In this document: in pieces, positions 21,893 through 32,625 of the stretch | Numbering within the stretch: position 1 is the first letter of the stretch | How the letters are laid out: each line of letters begins with the position of its first letter | Assembly: GCA_022495995.1 (NCBI GenBank) | Contig: JAFEMH010001295.1 | Coordinates: forward strand, 310,001-374,000 | DNA: 64,000 nucleotides | Reading direction: 5' to 3' | From: Adenophora triphylla var. japonica | Taxonomy: Eukaryota > Streptophyta > Magnoliopsida > Asterales > Campanulaceae | The notes under the pieces: generated by a model | Told to the model about the DNA's origin: nothing | The model's database searches: none | Seen by the model: the letters and a program-made list of their open reading frames with translations, nothing else | Program-made: the position numbers and the translations under genes

Positions 21893-23616
21893 ACATCCCA
21901 AAGGAGAAAATCTTTCATTTTCAAAATAAACGATACCTGGTATATAGGTGGAAACCACTTAACCTTCCTGTATCGCTCCCTAACCCGGGGCTTGGGATAA
22001 ACGGTGGTTTAACAATCCCACGTACCTGTATCACTTTTCGAAAAAAATAATAAAAGAAAGCTTTTCCCTTTGAGCGGGCTAGACTCCCACCGCGAATTCC
22101 GTTTATTTTGCTTGCTTTCTTTGCCTTGCATTGCATCATTTGCATCTTGGGATTTGTGCATACTTTGAACGGGAAACAACCCGAAAATAGCAAAGAAGTG
22201 GAACCTAAAAAATTGATCCATGCAGTCGTACGGCTCAATCCTCCTTGGATTCTGACCGAACGGCCTCAGTGGCAATTCCACCAGGAAAAATTGAGGTTAA
22301 TCTGGCAGCCTTGGCAGCTTGGGGGCTATTCAGTTCCAAGACTGACTGGGGCTCCCAGAAAATTTACGTGCTTAACTGTTGCATTTTCCCCCGTCCCAAA
22401 AATCATTCCTTTAAAACACATTTATGAAAATCTCTGTTTTAACTCAAAAAGGAACATTTTTAGGAGACCGCACACTACGCGCACCCTATATATCCTGTAC
22501 ACTTTGCACACACGTCCCTTTAACCCGGGGTGGTTGTTCAGTTGCAGTCACGGACAGCCTTACGATGCTCCCGGGCGCGCACGGAATCACCCCAAACTCC
22601 CCATGGCAGCCAGTGTCGACCAATGCACAGTCCGTGTCACACGTTTCAAAAAAACCGTGACTTTTGGTTGGTTTTTGGTCTAGTCCGTGTCATATAGCCC
22701 AGTTGCATATCCCCGTAAAGGTCAAGCCTTAGTTCATAACGGAAGTCAAGATCTCTCGCTCAAGCGAAAATCTGCCGAAATTCCGACAAGGAAACATTGG
22801 TAGAATCTTGACTCCGACATTGACTTTGACCTTGACCTGCACGGAATGCGTAAGAGTCGAGACCGAGTCTTTGCCAAGAAAAGTCCAAAGATCTTTCGCT
22901 CAAGCGAAGCTCTGCCAAAATTCCGACAAGGAAAAATTGGCAAGATCTTGACCCGGCATTGACTTCGATTTTGACTCACGCACGGCATATGCAACGAAGT
23001 TCAATGTGACACTGTGTCATCCGGCTTTTACCGCCCGACCCATGCCTATTATCTTCTCGGACATTACCGAAAAGTCAAAACGTCAATCGCGCAAGCAAAA
23101 TTCTGCCGAAATTCTATCAAGGCTGAAAGACGAGACTTTCCCGGTATTGCCTTGGCTATAATTCGCATCGCTCGCGCGTTAAAAGTTTCTATGACCCGCT
23201 AGACCCGTTAGGAGCGTTCTTCTCTCTCGGTTGGTGGGATCCGCGTGCCCTATAGGACCCTCGCCCGGGGCTGTCCACCCTGGGAGGTCGAAATACAGGT
23301 GGAATACGAGGGGCTTATAGACGTAGTGACGAAACCCACTGATCCAGGATCTAGAGTAGTTGCGAAAAAGAAGGGAAAATCCCCTTTTCCAACCAAATAG
23401 AAATTAATAAAAGACACTGTTTTAAGTAAACTGGAAGATTCTTAATTTGCATATTGCTTGAGCCTTCAGCCTAAACACCTACCCCGAGTCTAAACCTCTC
23501 CTATCCCTTCCCGCAGTGAGAAAGAATTGGGTGAGAACACCGGTACAGCAGTTTGTCGGCACAAAGATCTCAAGTAACCCGTCAAAATCTTCGAGTCTCA
23601 GTTTTCCAGTGTCAAA
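21893..23616 (+). other. Long untranslated leader of the Tat element
   Basis: 1.7 kb without a convincing reading frame. It has repeated segments around TCGCTCAAGCGAA at 22757 and 22893, with a weaker third copy near 23084. Each is followed by CTGCC-AAATTC-type sequence. The same leader, similarly repeated, is found at 56850-58500 in the related element. Confidence 0.7.
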
Positions 23617-24117
23617 ATGGCCAACGTGGCAGTCAACAATGGTAATGACCAAGTAGTCGGAGAGGCCATCCCAGTTCAACCCAAGCCCCATATCTGGTAT
23701 GATGTATGGGACTGTGAGGATTGTCTGGAATACGAGTATCAAGAATGGATTAATGAAGACGCTCCTTCGAGAAAGAAGAAGAAGAAGAGGAAGTCCACGC
23801 AGCAGAAATTAAAGGAAAGGTATGAAGCCGGGGACAAGAGCGTCGAAACTCTAGGGGAGCCTTCAGGCAAGTTTGATTACTACGTCAGTTATGTCAAAGA
23901 GCCCACCAAGGAGCCCATCATTCAAAGCACAGTCCAGCCTGATACCCCTATGGTCAGTGACCCTCTTGAAGCAGAAAGTGTTGAATTTGTGGCCATCGTG
24001 AAATTCAATGAGAAGATAGTAGATTTAGAAGCAGAATACAGAAAGCCCATTGAATACGTAGCCAGTCAAGGAAGAATTAAAATCCCTTCTGAAGAAGACT
24101 TCATCAGCATTATCTAG
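23617..24117 (+). pseudogene. Unassigned Tat-element reading frame upstream of pol
   Basis: A 166-residue frame begins MANVAVNNGNDQVVGEAIPV. A lysine/arginine tract (RKKKKKRKS) is followed by an acidic, valine-rich part ending DFISII. The frame continues after a stop (NPPVGYTDKVMVSKISKEKM). It is conserved in the related element near 56460-56840. It sits where Gag should be but shows neither capsid motifs nor a zinc knuckle, so I do not assign a function. Confidence 0.5.
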
Positions 24118-24367
24118 GCCAACCCTCCTGTTGGCTATACTGACAAGGTCATGGTGTCCAAGATCAGTAAAGAGAAAATGAGTTATCAGCAGTGCATTGA
24201 TAAGATGAGTCAGACTCTTCAGTCAATGAGTCCAGTTGTCACGGACGAGCTCGCCGAGAGATTACATCAAGCTACTCTAGCTCCTCTCACCATCTTTCCG
24301 AGGTACAGGCCTACCCATGATTTCTGACAAGTTTTTGATCAATTTGAAGTCTCCAACTTTCTGAAGA

Positions 24368-25700
24368 ATGTTGACAAGACTGCTACTCCCCAGGGCAACA
24401 GCAGGAAGGAGTGAGATCCCGGTCCAACCCTTGTCAAACACCTTCGAGTCAATAAGTAGTGTAGGGTCCAGAGTCAGTAAGGGTCCAGAGTCAGTCCAGT
24501 CAGGAATCTTTGAATTCCAGTCCTCTGAGTCATCCGAAGGCCTCACGCCTGAAGACTATGAATATGTAATCAATGTCATCTTTCCCTTTGCTTTGAATGA
24601 AATGATAGATCTTTCTGATTATCCCCTTATTGCCAACTTAACAAATGACAAATTAACTCAAAACTTAACAACAGTTAATAATGAATCATTTGAACAAGAT
24701 GCAAACACACTAAATGAACAATACATTAAAGAAATCTTTAAGCAGGTTATAGAAAAAGAGGAAAACCGGGCCCAAGCTGCCGAGGAGGTTTTGACAAGTG
24801 TGAACTTGGGTACTGTCGAGGAACCTAAAGAGACACGGATCAGAAACTTCTTCCAGGGGGTTGAACGGGACAGACTGGTTGATCTGCTCAGAGAATACAT
24901 GGATGTGTTTGCATGGTCATACAAAGATATGCTGGGGCTAGACAGTTCAATAGTGGAGCACAGAATCCCTCTAGCACCAGATGCTAAGCCGCAGCGTAAA
25001 TTGAGGAAAATCAAGCCGAGTGGTCTCTACAGGTCAAAGAATAAATTGAGAAGCTCTTTGCGGGTAGGATTCATCGAGTCATCGAATATCCGACATGGTT
25101 ATCCAATATTGTGACCGTCACCAAGGCCAATGGGAAGGTCTTGCTTTCTTTGTGTGGATTTCGGGGATCCGAACAAGGCCAGCCCCAAAGACGATTACCC
25201 CTTACCAAACATAGACATCCTGGTGGACTCCACGCCAACTACGAAGTCAAATCCTTCGTTGATGGCTTTGCAGCTACAACCAGATCAAGATGGCCGAAGA
25301 AGACCAAGAAAAGATGACCTTCACCACACCGTGGGGAACTTACCGCTATACGCAATGCCATTTGGGCTCAAGAATGCCGGGGCTACTTATCGAAGGGCAG
25401 TGACCACGCTTTTCCATGACATGATCCACAAGGAGATTGAGGTCTACGTAGACGACATGATAATCCACTCCAAAGGCGAGGACGAACAACACTTTGTTGA
25501 CCTGCGAAAGTTCTTTGAGAGGCCGAGACAACATTCCATGAGACTAAACCTCGCCAAATGCACCTTCGGAGTGACAAGGGGAAAAGTGCTTGGGTATATG
25601 GTCACGGAGCGAGGTATCGAAGTCGACCCCAGAAAGATCAAAGCCATTATGGACATGAGGCCACCTCAAACTACGACGAAGTCAAGAGCTTTATGGGCAA
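24368..25700 (+). pseudogene. Ty3/gypsy reverse transcriptase
   Basis: The lead-in VFAWSYKDMLGLD and VEHRIPLAPDAKP near 24905-24990 is the usual start of gypsy RT. RT blocks follow with frame changes at about 25025-25130: CVDFGDPNKASPKDDYPLPN near 25150, MPFGLKNAGATYRR near 25355, the catalytic YVDDMIIHS near 25447, and LNLAKCTFGVTRGKVLGY. The catalytic aspartates are present. At least three frameshifts make it inactive as read. Confidence 0.9.
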
Positions 25701-26605
25701 ACTTCGCACATCATCCGTTTCGTCAATCACCGACCACTATGTGCGAGCCCATCTTCAAGCTCATGAAGAAGAATGTAGATACAGAGTGGACCGAAGAATG
25801 CCAGGATGCCTTCGACCGCATCAAAGCATACTTAGTACATCCTCCAAGACTATGCCCCCACATAGACATAAACCTCTTCGCTCTATCTCACCTGTCACCG
25901 ATACGGCGGTTGGGGCTATGCTTGCTCAGAGAAGAAAGACTCTCGGGTAGAGAATGCCATTTACTTTGTCACCGGAAGGCTGCAGTGGAAGTGAGCTCAA
26001 TTACTCCGCATGTGAAAAGACTTGTGCAGATCGGTCCGGGTAGTCGGCAAGTTGAAGCATTATATGCAAGCCCACCCTGTGAATTTGGTCTCAAAAATGG
26101 ACCCCATCAAGTATATCTTCGATAAGCCTTCTCTCTCGATGCGTCTAGCAAAGTGGTCCTTCTTCTTAGCAGAGTACGACATCAGCTACGTGACCAGAAA
26201 GGCCATCAAGGGTCAAGCATTGTCAGACCATCTGGCGAACTTCCCCAGTAACGAGGACCGCGGGCCTGAACTCCAATTCCCAGATGAAGGGATTTTTGTA
26301 GTCGAGCCTGAAAGCCGATGGAAGCTATTCTTTGATGGAGCTGCTAACAAAAGAGGAAATGGCATAGGGATGCTACTGGTCGATCCGAAAGATGAGCACA
26401 CTCCCATAGCCCTTAAGTTGAACTTCCCTGCCACGAACAATGTTGCCGAGTACGAAGCCTGCATTGCTGGTTTAGAAGCTGCCCTAGAGAGGAATGTCAA
26501 GGAGCTCGAAGTTTATGGAGACTCAGCCCTGATCATCAACCAGGTCTCCAACAAATGGAAGACTGTCGACCCTAATCTTCAGCGGTATCATGCCCATATG
26601 GAGGA
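25700..26605 (+). pseudogene. Two RNase H domains (gypsy type and archaeal type)
   Basis: The first domain is broken over frames, with VTDTAVGAMLAQ near 25895 and KWSFFLAEYDISYVTRKAIKG near 26155. It is followed by a second one in a clean frame: WKLFFDGAANKRGNGIG near 26320, YEACIAGLEAALE near 26453, and VYGDSALIINQV near 26512. The order of a decayed gypsy RNase H then an additional archaeal-type RNase H is diagnostic of the Tat lineage. Confidence 0.88.
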
Positions 26606-28114
26606 GTGACTTTCCACTACTTGCCAAGGGAAAAGAACAGATTCGCAGATGCCCTAGCTACTCTAGCCTCACTGGTAGAGATCCCCGAGGGAAAAGCCAT
26701 AAAACCCTTCAGAGTGGGTAGAAGAGAAGCCCCGGCTTTCTGTTGTGAAGTAGACCTGGGACCCGAGCCTATCAAGGAACCGTGGTACAATCAAATTTAC
26801 CAGTTCCTCAAAGATGGAGAGTCAGCTTTCAGAGATGAAGAAGGTCGGCCAAAAGAAGGTGTCAAAGCCAAGAGCTTGCAAGCCCTGAAAAGGTTGGCCT
26901 CCCATTATGTCATTCTAGGAGGCAACCTGTACAAGAAGCGGTATCAAGGACCACTCCTCTTATGTGTCACTCAAGAAAGGGCCAAAGAGTTGATGACTGA
27001 AGTCCACAATGGTCCCTGCGGTCCTCATATGAATGCTAGAGCCCTGATGCAAGTGATCCTCAGAATGGGTTACTACTGGATTTTCATGGAGACGGACTGT
27101 GTTCAGCATGTCCGAGCGTGCGACAAATGCCAGTGGTTTGCCAACCTCAACCATCTCCCGCCTCATGACCTGTACTGCATGACAACTCCCTGGCCGTTTA
27201 CAACTTGGGGTATTGACGTGATAGGGAAGATAGCCCCGACAGGAAGCAATGAGCATGAATTCGTGCTAGTAGCAGTAGACTACTTCACCAAGTGGGTAGA
27301 GACCAAGTCCTACAAGGTCCTCACTTCCAAGAAGGTGGCCCAGTTTATCAAAGAAAACATAATGTGTAGATATGGGGTGCCCAATGAGATCATTTCTGAT
27401 AGTGGGTCACACTTTGAAGGGGACTGCGGTAGATTGTTGTCAGAGTTCAGGATCACTCGCCACAAGTCGTCCCCGTACAGACCTCAGACTAATGGAGCCG
27501 TGGAAGCTGCTAATAAGACGCTCGAACGGATCTTCCGGAAAATGGCCACCCGTGGTCGTGATTGGCCCGAAAAGCTGCACCTGGCACTCGGGGCTCGTAA
27601 CGTCCGTCGAATCACAGGAGAAACCCCTTTTGCCCTAACTTACGGGATGGAAGCAGTGTTACCTGTGGAGTTGGAAATCCCGTCATTAAGGGTCCTCCTG
27701 GAAAACAGTATCAACGAAGTAGAATGGTTGCGTAGCCGGCATGATGAGTTGGCCCTGCTCGACGAAAGAAGGCTTAAAGCCATGGATCATACCCGAGCCT
27801 ATCAAAGACGAATGGGCAGAGCATTTGACAAAAAGGTCAAGGCCCGAGACATCAAAGAGGGTGACTTAGTGCTGAAATTAAAGCCCCCTACCAGAGACAA
27901 CCCCCTGGGAAAATGGGAACCCGTTTGGATCGGCCCGTATGTGGTGCAGAAGATACTATCGGGAGGAGCCATGAAACTTGCGACACAGACGGCAATCCCT
28001 TTGTCCACCCAAATAACGGTGATAAGCTCCGAAGGTACTATGTCTAAGAAATTAAAAAACAAGAAAAAAAAGAAACAATATTACTGCAAAAAGAGTAATA
28101 CCCAGCTATGCTGA
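26606..28114 (+). pseudogene. Ty3/gypsy integrase
   Basis: A 502-residue open frame with no internal stop. An N-terminal linker (HYLPREKNRFADALATLASL) leads to the HHCC zinc-binding region (HMNARALMQ ... CDKCQWF). The catalytic D,D,E residues are in TWGIDVIGKI, IISDSGSHFEG and GAVEAANKTL. The C-terminal GPYVVQKI module follows. This is the best preserved part of the element. Just after it lies an A-rich stretch and two copies of a TGCAAAAAGAGTAA motif (28083 and 28181). Confidence 0.92.
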
Positions 28115-28190
28115 AAACCCAAACAGGGCTGTCTAGGCAAAAAACAGGGTTGCACATGAAAAAAGAAAAAAAAAATCTTAGTGCAAAAAG

Positions 28191-29929
28191 AGTAAGTACC
28201 CAAATCTGGCTCATGCCTTCCGGTTAAATTCCCCGGCAATTCCGGTAAATTTCCCGGTAATTCCCCGGACTTTCCCGCAGTTCGGAACAATTTCGAACCT
28301 GTCCCAAACCATTTAAGGGTGAAGGAAGGCTTAGTAATTAAGAAACACGTTTTTCTTAATTACAAAAACCTTCTAGAATTGCCACCTTGCATGATTCTAG
28401 AAACATGCTGAGTCATTGTGGATAATGCCGCACGGCTGCATTAGCCAAGGACCTCTGGCCGCACGGCTTCATTAGCCTTATCCAGACTGCCTATAAATAG
28501 AGACCTCCTCTACCCATTTCCATACACAGTTTTTCCAAAGATAAAAACACCCAAAGAATTCCTACGAAAATGAGAAGCTGAAGGAGTCAAGAAGCCACCT
28601 CCCTCCTCCATTGAAGCCCCCAAAGTTGGTCCTTTCACCAAGCAAGATCCAAAGGAGAAGAGGCCACCATCATTGGTAACCTCTCACTCTCTTAACCTTG
28701 CATTTTACTTGCTTTATGTGATTTATATTGCTCATTGCATTCATATATTGTCATTATCTTGCTTGGGACTTGGTAGTTATCATTAAAGATCATATCTTTA
28801 TCATACCCCCCTTCCCCCTTTGCATGAAATAGGCATCACTTTCCATTAAAAATGTAATCTTTGAATCAAAAGGTGCATCCTTTGCACCTAAAACTCCCTT
28901 TTTTACAATAAAAATATCATCTTTATGCATCATTTGCTCATAAAAATGCAATCTTTACATCCAAAATGCATCATTTGCATAAAAAAATCATGTCTTTATA
29001 AAAAAGGTGCATCCTTTACACCTAAAATCCATTTTCATGCATCATTTGCATTAAAAATCATCTCTTTGCATGAACTTAGCATCCTTTGCTTTCAAAAATG
29101 AAATCTTTGTGCATCCTTTGCATAATAAATACTATTTTCCTCATAAAAATGCATCCTTTGCATAAAGATCATTTCTTTACATCAAAATGCATCCTTTGCA
29201 AATCAAATGCATCCTTTGCAACCCAAAAATGTCATCTTTTCACTAAAAATGTCATTTTTACATGCATTCCCACATGTCCCCATTAGCAACCTTGGAACGG
29301 ACCGGTGTAAAGATCCTATCTTTACATCGTTTCTTCCATTAAAGGTTCCATAATCTCTTTAGAAAGGGACAACCTAGAACCCTATATCTCCGGTTATCAC
29401 TTAAGACGAGCATGAAGCATTCATATAAGCTCGATCGTCTTAAGGTGTAGGATTGATGGGCTAAGGACATTCCTTCCTAAAGAACCTCATTTTTGGGCTA
29501 TAAAAGAGAGTCCTTCTCTCGATCACGCAATTCCCGAGGTCAAAATGCGATGATCACAAGTCCAAGATGAGGACGGGATCAAAATCCCGAATACATAAAA
29601 TCCAAGAAATCCCGAGCGACAACCAATAAATGGTTTGTACGTTCGGAAGACAACTTGGGACATTCCCTCCCCTTTTATTCAAACACATGCACACAAGAAA
29701 GCACGCAAGCTAGCAAGATAAACGGAATCTAGGGAGACTTGCTACGGCAAGGCACCTTGGGTGAACGACGATCCGTTCTTTCCAAGGGATAACTTAACCT
29801 CCGAACCCATAAATCCTTTTTTTCAAAGTTTTGAGGAAATCAAAATGGCGTGGCGACTCCGTTTTTCAAATTAAACATGATGTCTTCAAACTCGAGTGAA
29901 TCCAAACAAAATTTGGGCACACATTCACA
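28191..29929 (+). repeat. 3' LTR of Tat element
   Basis: 1,739 bp, homologous to 20132-21872. Its first base pair is changed (AG for TG) where the 3' deletion joins. TSD ATTTG follows. Confidence 0.93.
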
Positions 29930-31099
29930 ATTTGGTTCATTCGCTACTTAATTCATCTTTGAAGAACATTAGTTAATTGATTTTGACATTTTTAATCCCT
30001 AAAATTGGGATTATCTATATGGGACGGAGGAAATATCTCTTTTTTCTATGTTTATTGATTCTGACTCAAAACTATGTTGTGTTTCCTTGCTATAATCCCA
30101 TTTAATTATTTGACGTGGCTGGGACTTAAGTAATGTCGGTGTCTAATGTTGGAATAATGATATGTTTATGTGCTCATTAATCTGTCAAATAATATGAAAA
30201 ACTACTGACATTTTGGACTTTGTTGGATGTCTTTTATGGTATTAAATAACTAGATTGATTCGTTGGGAAAATAACCATGCATAAAGATGACTTCATTTGA
30301 TCCAATTCTGCTTTGCTGACACATTAAGAAAGGGGGTAGACATCTCTTTGGCTATCAAGGTTAATGCTTGGATCATAAAGGCAAGCCCATCAAAAGGCTA
30401 ATGCTTTAGACAAGCACGAACTTTACTGCATAAACGTGATCATCTAGATGGAACAACTTATGTTGACAAGATAATCCCAAGAACAAATATTATAAATAAT
30501 TTTTTACAGTTGATTGTATATTTTTTCTAATAAACACTTTTCAAACAAACAAATATTTTTGATTTTTTTAAAGAAAATATGCATTTATTTTGAGACGGAG
30601 GGAGCATATCTTTTCTCATGAGGTACATGTGCATTTTTACAAATTGGGGGGGAGGGGGGAGCTCCATGGTACCTCATGAAAATCATGGCTTAATTTGGCT
30701 TACACATCCTTATAAAAGTATTTGTCATTTATCTTAGACAATCTATTGTTTACACACAAAAACACAGATAGAGGTGACAGATAGTTGACGGTGAGTTATA
30801 GAGTGGTTTGAGATTATGAGAAAGACAATATATGATTGGGGGTGGGGGTATGAGGTGGGGTACTGACCTGTGCGGTCCGCACAGGGGGTTAGTACTAGTA
30901 TATATTACAATAGAGGGGTGGGTTTTAACAAAGACAAACAGTGGTCAGGATATTGAGTTTCACAAAATATAAACAGTGGCTGAGATTTAATTTTTCCTTA
31001 CCCAATCGTCTCTAACCCTATTGTAACCCCCCACTCCTCTCCTTCAAAAACCACAATTGATGGATATGTTTTCACCCATCCAAATGATATACTTGTAGT
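29930..31099. other. Intergenic DNA with MITE-like and Helitron-like ends
   Basis: No coding sequence. A GGGACGGAGGAAATA end (near 30020) and a TTTTGAGACGGAGGGAG end (near 30587) resemble Stowaway termini, but partner ends were not found. A G-rich run lies at about 30646-30660. A Helitron-like 3' end lies at 30867-30898. Confidence 0.5.
30867..30898 (+). mobile_element. Helitron 3' terminus
   Basis: A 9-bp hairpin stem (30867-30875 with 30877-30885) is followed by GGGTTAGTA and CTAG, then T. This hairpin plus CTRR arrangement is the usual plant Helitron end. The 5' TC end was not identified, so the extent of the element upstream is unknown. Confidence 0.55.
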
Positions 31100-32570
31100 T
31101 GTTGGGTATGCATATTTTAACCCTCCTATTTTGTATTAGATTTGATTGATACCATAACCTCCTGTCTATTTTAAGGACTTTAGAACCCTATGTAATGAAG
31201 CTTAGACTTCAATTTTTTTAGCTAAGTCCATTTTATAGAATAGGTTAAATTTAGGCTAGAAGACTGGCATAAGAATCATTGGATCTGAAGTTGCAGCTCA
31301 AGAAGTTTCAGAACCGCACTCAAAGCAACCGCACATGCAAAACCGCATGTGGAATTCCCTTGTCTGAAACTCCTCTGAACACTCTTAGTGCAAACCACCT
31401 TATCTTGAACCGCGCCTGTGCAGTTCACGTTTCAGAACCGCACTTTGCAACCGCTCCAGGTGTGACCGCATATCTCCAACCGCTTGTACACCTGGACCGC
31501 CCCAATGATTGAAGACTTGAAGTGAACCCTTTGACCGTTGGAATTCACGTCAGCAATATCAAATGTCAACCACCATATCTTGTCACGTGACTACTTTTCA
31601 GACAAGATCTGCAAGGATCTTGAAAAAGTGACAGATGTCCTAACCACCTTGATTGCAGCTGAGGTCTGATCAGCTTTACCTGCATCAACAGTTCCAAAGG
31701 ACAAAAGTGGTTGTTGTGGACCAATGAGAATGCATCAAGGACTGTCCTTTCAACAACTGTGTCCAACGGCTATATTCCTGATGCTTGGGTATAAATATCC
31801 CCAACCTTCATCATTTGAAGCTTGCTTGAAAATTTGAGAAATTGCTGTGTGTCCATAGAAGTTGAAGCTCTGCCCAGAAATTCTAAGTCCTTTGAATCTT
31901 CATCTTCAACCTTCAAGAAATATTCCCCAACCCAGAAATCAAGCCTTATACACATCAAGAATCATTGTGCTCTGCATCTCAAAGATTCAAAGAGCTTTGA
32001 TCTTGTTCTCACACACACACCTCACTTGTTTAATCACATAGATTAATCACTTGAGATACACTAGTTATAGTCTTAGAATTTGATCTTCATAGAATAGATT
32101 TTAGATTTGAGTATTGATCTTTGTACCTTGTAATCTCTCATACTCATAGTAAAATCACTCTTGAAAATCCAAGACTAACCATCTTGGTAGTGGACGTAGA
32201 TCGTTTATCGATTGAACCACTCCAAATATCGTGTTCTTATATTTCTGAATTTACATTTCTTGTGATTACTAATTATTTATCTCTGTCTCTGTTTGATCTT
32301 TATTTAGATATCCATTATTGTGAAATAGTGTTTGGAGTTAACATTGTCAAAACTACACTTGTTTGTAAAACTGCACTTGTCAAAACCGCTTTGTAACTTT
32401 ATTATTCCGCTGTGCATTTTATAACTCTACTTGCAGTTTCTTATATACTGCAAGAGGTTTTGTAAGTATAGAGGATTAGTTTTAAATCGAGGGCAAAAAA
32501 TTTGTAACAGCTATTCACCCCCCCCCCTCTAGCTGTATTTTCACCCTTGTTGCCACCTTTGGGACCAACA
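31100..32570 (+). repeat. 5' LTR of Sirevirus-like copia
   Basis: It runs from TGTTGGGTATG to GGGACCAACA (TGTTGG/CCAACA ends). TATAAATAT lies at 31790. Nine ACCGC elements cluster at 31311-31500, upstream of the TATA box. A poly-C run followed by TCTAGCTG near the right end is common in copia LTRs. The left boundary lacks a partner in the window. Confidence 0.72.
31311..31500 (+). promoter_or_regulatory. Cluster of ACCGC motifs in LTR U3
   Basis: Nine copies of (A/G)ACCGC, mostly AACCGCA/T, occur within 190 bases, 290-480 bases upstream of the TATA box. Confidence 0.6.
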
Positions 32571-32572
32571 AG

Positions 32573-32584
32573 TGGTATCAGAGC
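32573..32584 (+). other. Primer-binding site, tRNA-iMet type
   Basis: TGGTATCAGAGC begins two bases after the LTR end. Confidence 0.97.
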
Positions 32585-32625
32585 TAACACATTTTAAAAC
32601 CACTATTTTTCAAGCTTAACAGCTT

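Larger units (their letters stand above)
20132..29929 (+). mobile_element. Ty3/gypsy retrotransposon, Tat lineage, with a 3' deletion
   Basis: LTRs lie at 20132-21872 and 28191-29929. The TSD ATTTG lies at 20127-20131 and 29930-29934. The primer-binding site TGGCGACTCCGCTAGGG and two successive RNase H regions place it in the Tat group. Pol is present but frameshifted. No canonical Gag capsid, zinc knuckle or DSG/DTG protease was found. Compared with its relative at 44138-60135 it lacks about 6.4 kb between integrase and the 3' LTR. The 3' LTR starts AGTAAG instead of TGTAAG, right at that junction. Confidence 0.93.

Noticed and set aside
22108..22683. 191-residue frame in the Tat leader as a possible gene
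   Set aside because: No recognisable domain. The equivalent region in the related element is broken, and the position is the untranslated leader.
30018..30603. A complete Stowaway MITE between the two GACGGAGG motifs
   Set aside because: Both motifs point the same way, so they cannot be the two ends of one element. At most they are two separate 3' ends.
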